Assembly: GCF_000428745.1 (NCBI RefSeq)
Contig: NZ_AUAN01000013.1
Span: forward strand, 1 to 44,244
Direction of reading: 5' to 3'
Source: Veillonella magna DSM 19857
GTDB lineage: Bacteria > Bacillota > Negativicutes > Veillonellales > Veillonellaceae
DNA: 44,244 nt
The position numbers were made by a program, and so were the translations under genes. This document shows, piece by piece, positions 43,530 through 44,244 of this stretch. Below the pieces are notes generated by a model that worked only from the letters and a program-made list of their open reading frames with translations, made no database searches and had not been told where the DNA came from. How positions within the stretch are numbered: the stretch's first letter is position 1; each line of letters opens with the position of its first letter.

Positions 43530-43967
43530 ATGAAAAAATTAATGTTAGTAGGTCCTATAGGATGTGGTAAAACTACATTAACCCAACGGCTAACCGGTGT
43601 AGATCTAACTTATGTCAAAACCCAAGCGTTAGAGTTTCATGATTCTATTATTGATACCCCAGGAGAATTCGTACAACATCGTCTCATGTACAACGCCCTG
43701 CTTGTTACTTCCTCTGATGCGGATATTATTGGATTTCTCCTACCCGCTACAGAAAAAGAGCAGATATATTCCCCAGGTTTTACCTCACTATTTAACAAAC
43801 CTGTTATTGGTATTATTACTAAAATAGATTTATTAGCGCATGAAGACGACTATATTTACGCTGAAGAGCAATTACGAATGGCCGGTGCACATAAAATATT
43901 CAGAATTTCTGCCGTTGAAAATATTGGTATCGATAAACTACAAACATATCTCGACGAACTACCTTAA
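43530..43967 (+). CDS. eutP: EutP/PduV small GTPase-like protein
   Basis: P-loop protein (145 aa) opening directly with MKKLMLVGPIGCGKTTLTQRL; switch II is DTPGEF and the base-recognition motif is ITKIDL, so it looks GTP-competent. EutP has been reported to have acetate kinase activity in Salmonella, and PduV-type relatives associate with the shell. The frame is open 41 codons further upstream across the promoter, but AGAAAGGG supports the start chosen. It is the only plus-strand gene of the locus. Confidence 0.93.
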   Translation: MKKLMLVGPIGCGKTTLTQRLTGVDLTYVKTQALEFHDSIIDTPGEFVQHRLMYNALLVTSSDADIIGFLLPATEKEQIYSPGFTSLFNKPVIGIITKIDLLAHEDDYIYAEEQLRMAGAHKIFRISAVENIGIDKLQTYLDELP

Positions 43968-43976
43968 CATGTATAG

Positions 43977-44069
43977 GGGCTATACCTAAAGTAACTCATA
44001 CTTCTTTTTGTAAGATAATCCTCTTATCCTGACGAAACCCGGTGAGCTTGCTTTGGTATAGCCCTTTTT
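43977..44069 (+). terminator. Terminator of eutP with a long structured loop
   Basis: GGGCTATACC (43977-43986) pairs with GGTATAGCCC (44055-44064), followed by TTTTT. The 68-base interior can form further small hairpins (for example GATAA/TTATC). Nothing else was recognised between here and the next promoter. Confidence 0.65.
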
Positions 44070-44103
44070 CCTTGTTAACTCCTTACGGTCACTCATCTTT
44101 TCC

Positions 44104-44132
44104 TTGACTATATTAACTGTCTATTCTACAAT
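44104..44132 (+). promoter_or_regulatory. Promoter of the gene at the right edge
   Basis: TTGACT and TACAAT with a 17-base spacer, about 70 bases before the start codon. Confidence 0.65.
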
Positions 44133-44200
44133 GACTCAACTCATATCATCTACCCCAAATCCCCCTTTTGATGTTAAATCTACCCGAAGGGGTATTTACA

Positions 44201-44244
44201 ATGAAAAAACGTTTTGCAGCCGTATTTGCAGCAACTGCTGTATT
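44201..44244 (+). CDS. Start of an exported protein (runs off the right edge)
   Basis: Only 14 codons are visible: MKKRFAAVFAATAV, a short basic N-terminus followed by an Ala-rich hydrophobic stretch, as in a signal peptide. GAAGGGGT lies eight bases upstream as ribosome site. Negativicutes outer-membrane porin/SLH proteins (OmpM type) often begin in this way, but the visible part does not allow that assignment. Confidence 0.6.
   Translation, partial: MKKRFAAVFAATAV

Noticed and set aside
44010-44050. SAM-I riboswitch fragment (GACGAAACCCGG resembles part of the S-box core)
   Set aside because: The other conserved S-box helices and the k-turn are missing, and the segment lies in the loop of the eutP terminator.

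Overview
The window reads as chromosome of a diderm anaerobic Firmicute of the Negativicutes (Veillonella-like). Pointers are an anaerobic cobalamin pathway, an ArnT/GT39 envelope glycosyltransferase, a SpoVB-like flippase, and at the right edge the start of an exported protein with a short Negativicutes-style signal peptide. The species is not determined; this is inference from gene content.

Layout. (1) 1-222: tail of a transposase-like gene. (2) 438-8650, minus strand: a tightly overlapping cobalamin operon cbiD-E-T-F-G-H-J-C followed by a FecCD-type permease and its ATPase, with yajQ just upstream. It covers most middle steps of anaerobic corrin-ring synthesis; cbiL, cbiK/X, cbiA, cbiB and cbiP are not here. 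(3) 9.4-15.0 kb, plus strand: RluA-type pseudouridine synthase, class II fructose-bisphosphate aldolase, an OFA-family MFS transporter behind a ZTP (pfl) riboswitch, and a SpoVB-like flippase. (4) 15.2-22.2 kb: TM2 protein, a beta-glucuronidase-like protein that has lost its catalytic residues, two identical tRNA-Leu(CAA) units, an aminotransferase behind a structured leader, a nitroreductase, and katG with a 34-bp perfect palindrome at its predicted transcription start. (5) 22.7-26.3 kb, minus strand: a four-gene ECF sigma / zinc anti-sigma / polymer-forming membrane protein / ArnT-like operon. (6) 26.6-27.7 kb: a permease of the SLC13/ArsB type.

(7) 27.8-44.0 kb: a complete ethanolamine-utilisation (eut) bacterial microcompartment locus. 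It holds EutB/C ammonia-lyase, EutA reactivase, EutE aldehyde dehydrogenase, a EutG-like alcohol dehydrogenase, PduL phosphotransacylase, EutQ, EutH permease and shell proteins EutS, EutL, EutM, EutN plus an extended EutK-like BMC protein. It also has EutP, the EutV/EutW two-component antiterminator, a EutT-like protein, a PduO-type adenosyltransferase and two unrecognised proteins. Two EutV-type dual-hexaloop RNA sites, each overlapping an intrinsic terminator, precede eutG-eutS-eutVW and eutA onward. Hand counts of single 60-base lines give about 48% G+C before this locus (lines 2341 and 26881) and 32-40% inside it (lines 27961, 31741, 35401, 38401), so the locus was probably acquired.

How it fits together: ethanolamine ammonia-lyase needs adenosylcobalamin; the cbi operon and the adenosyltransferase could supply it, while EutVW reads through terminators when ethanolamine is present. 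Several eut enzymes carry similar short amphipathic N-terminal helices expected of cargo-targeting peptides. Degenerate short-period tandem arrays (13 bp, 14 bp) lie in two intergenic regions and have no obvious explanation.
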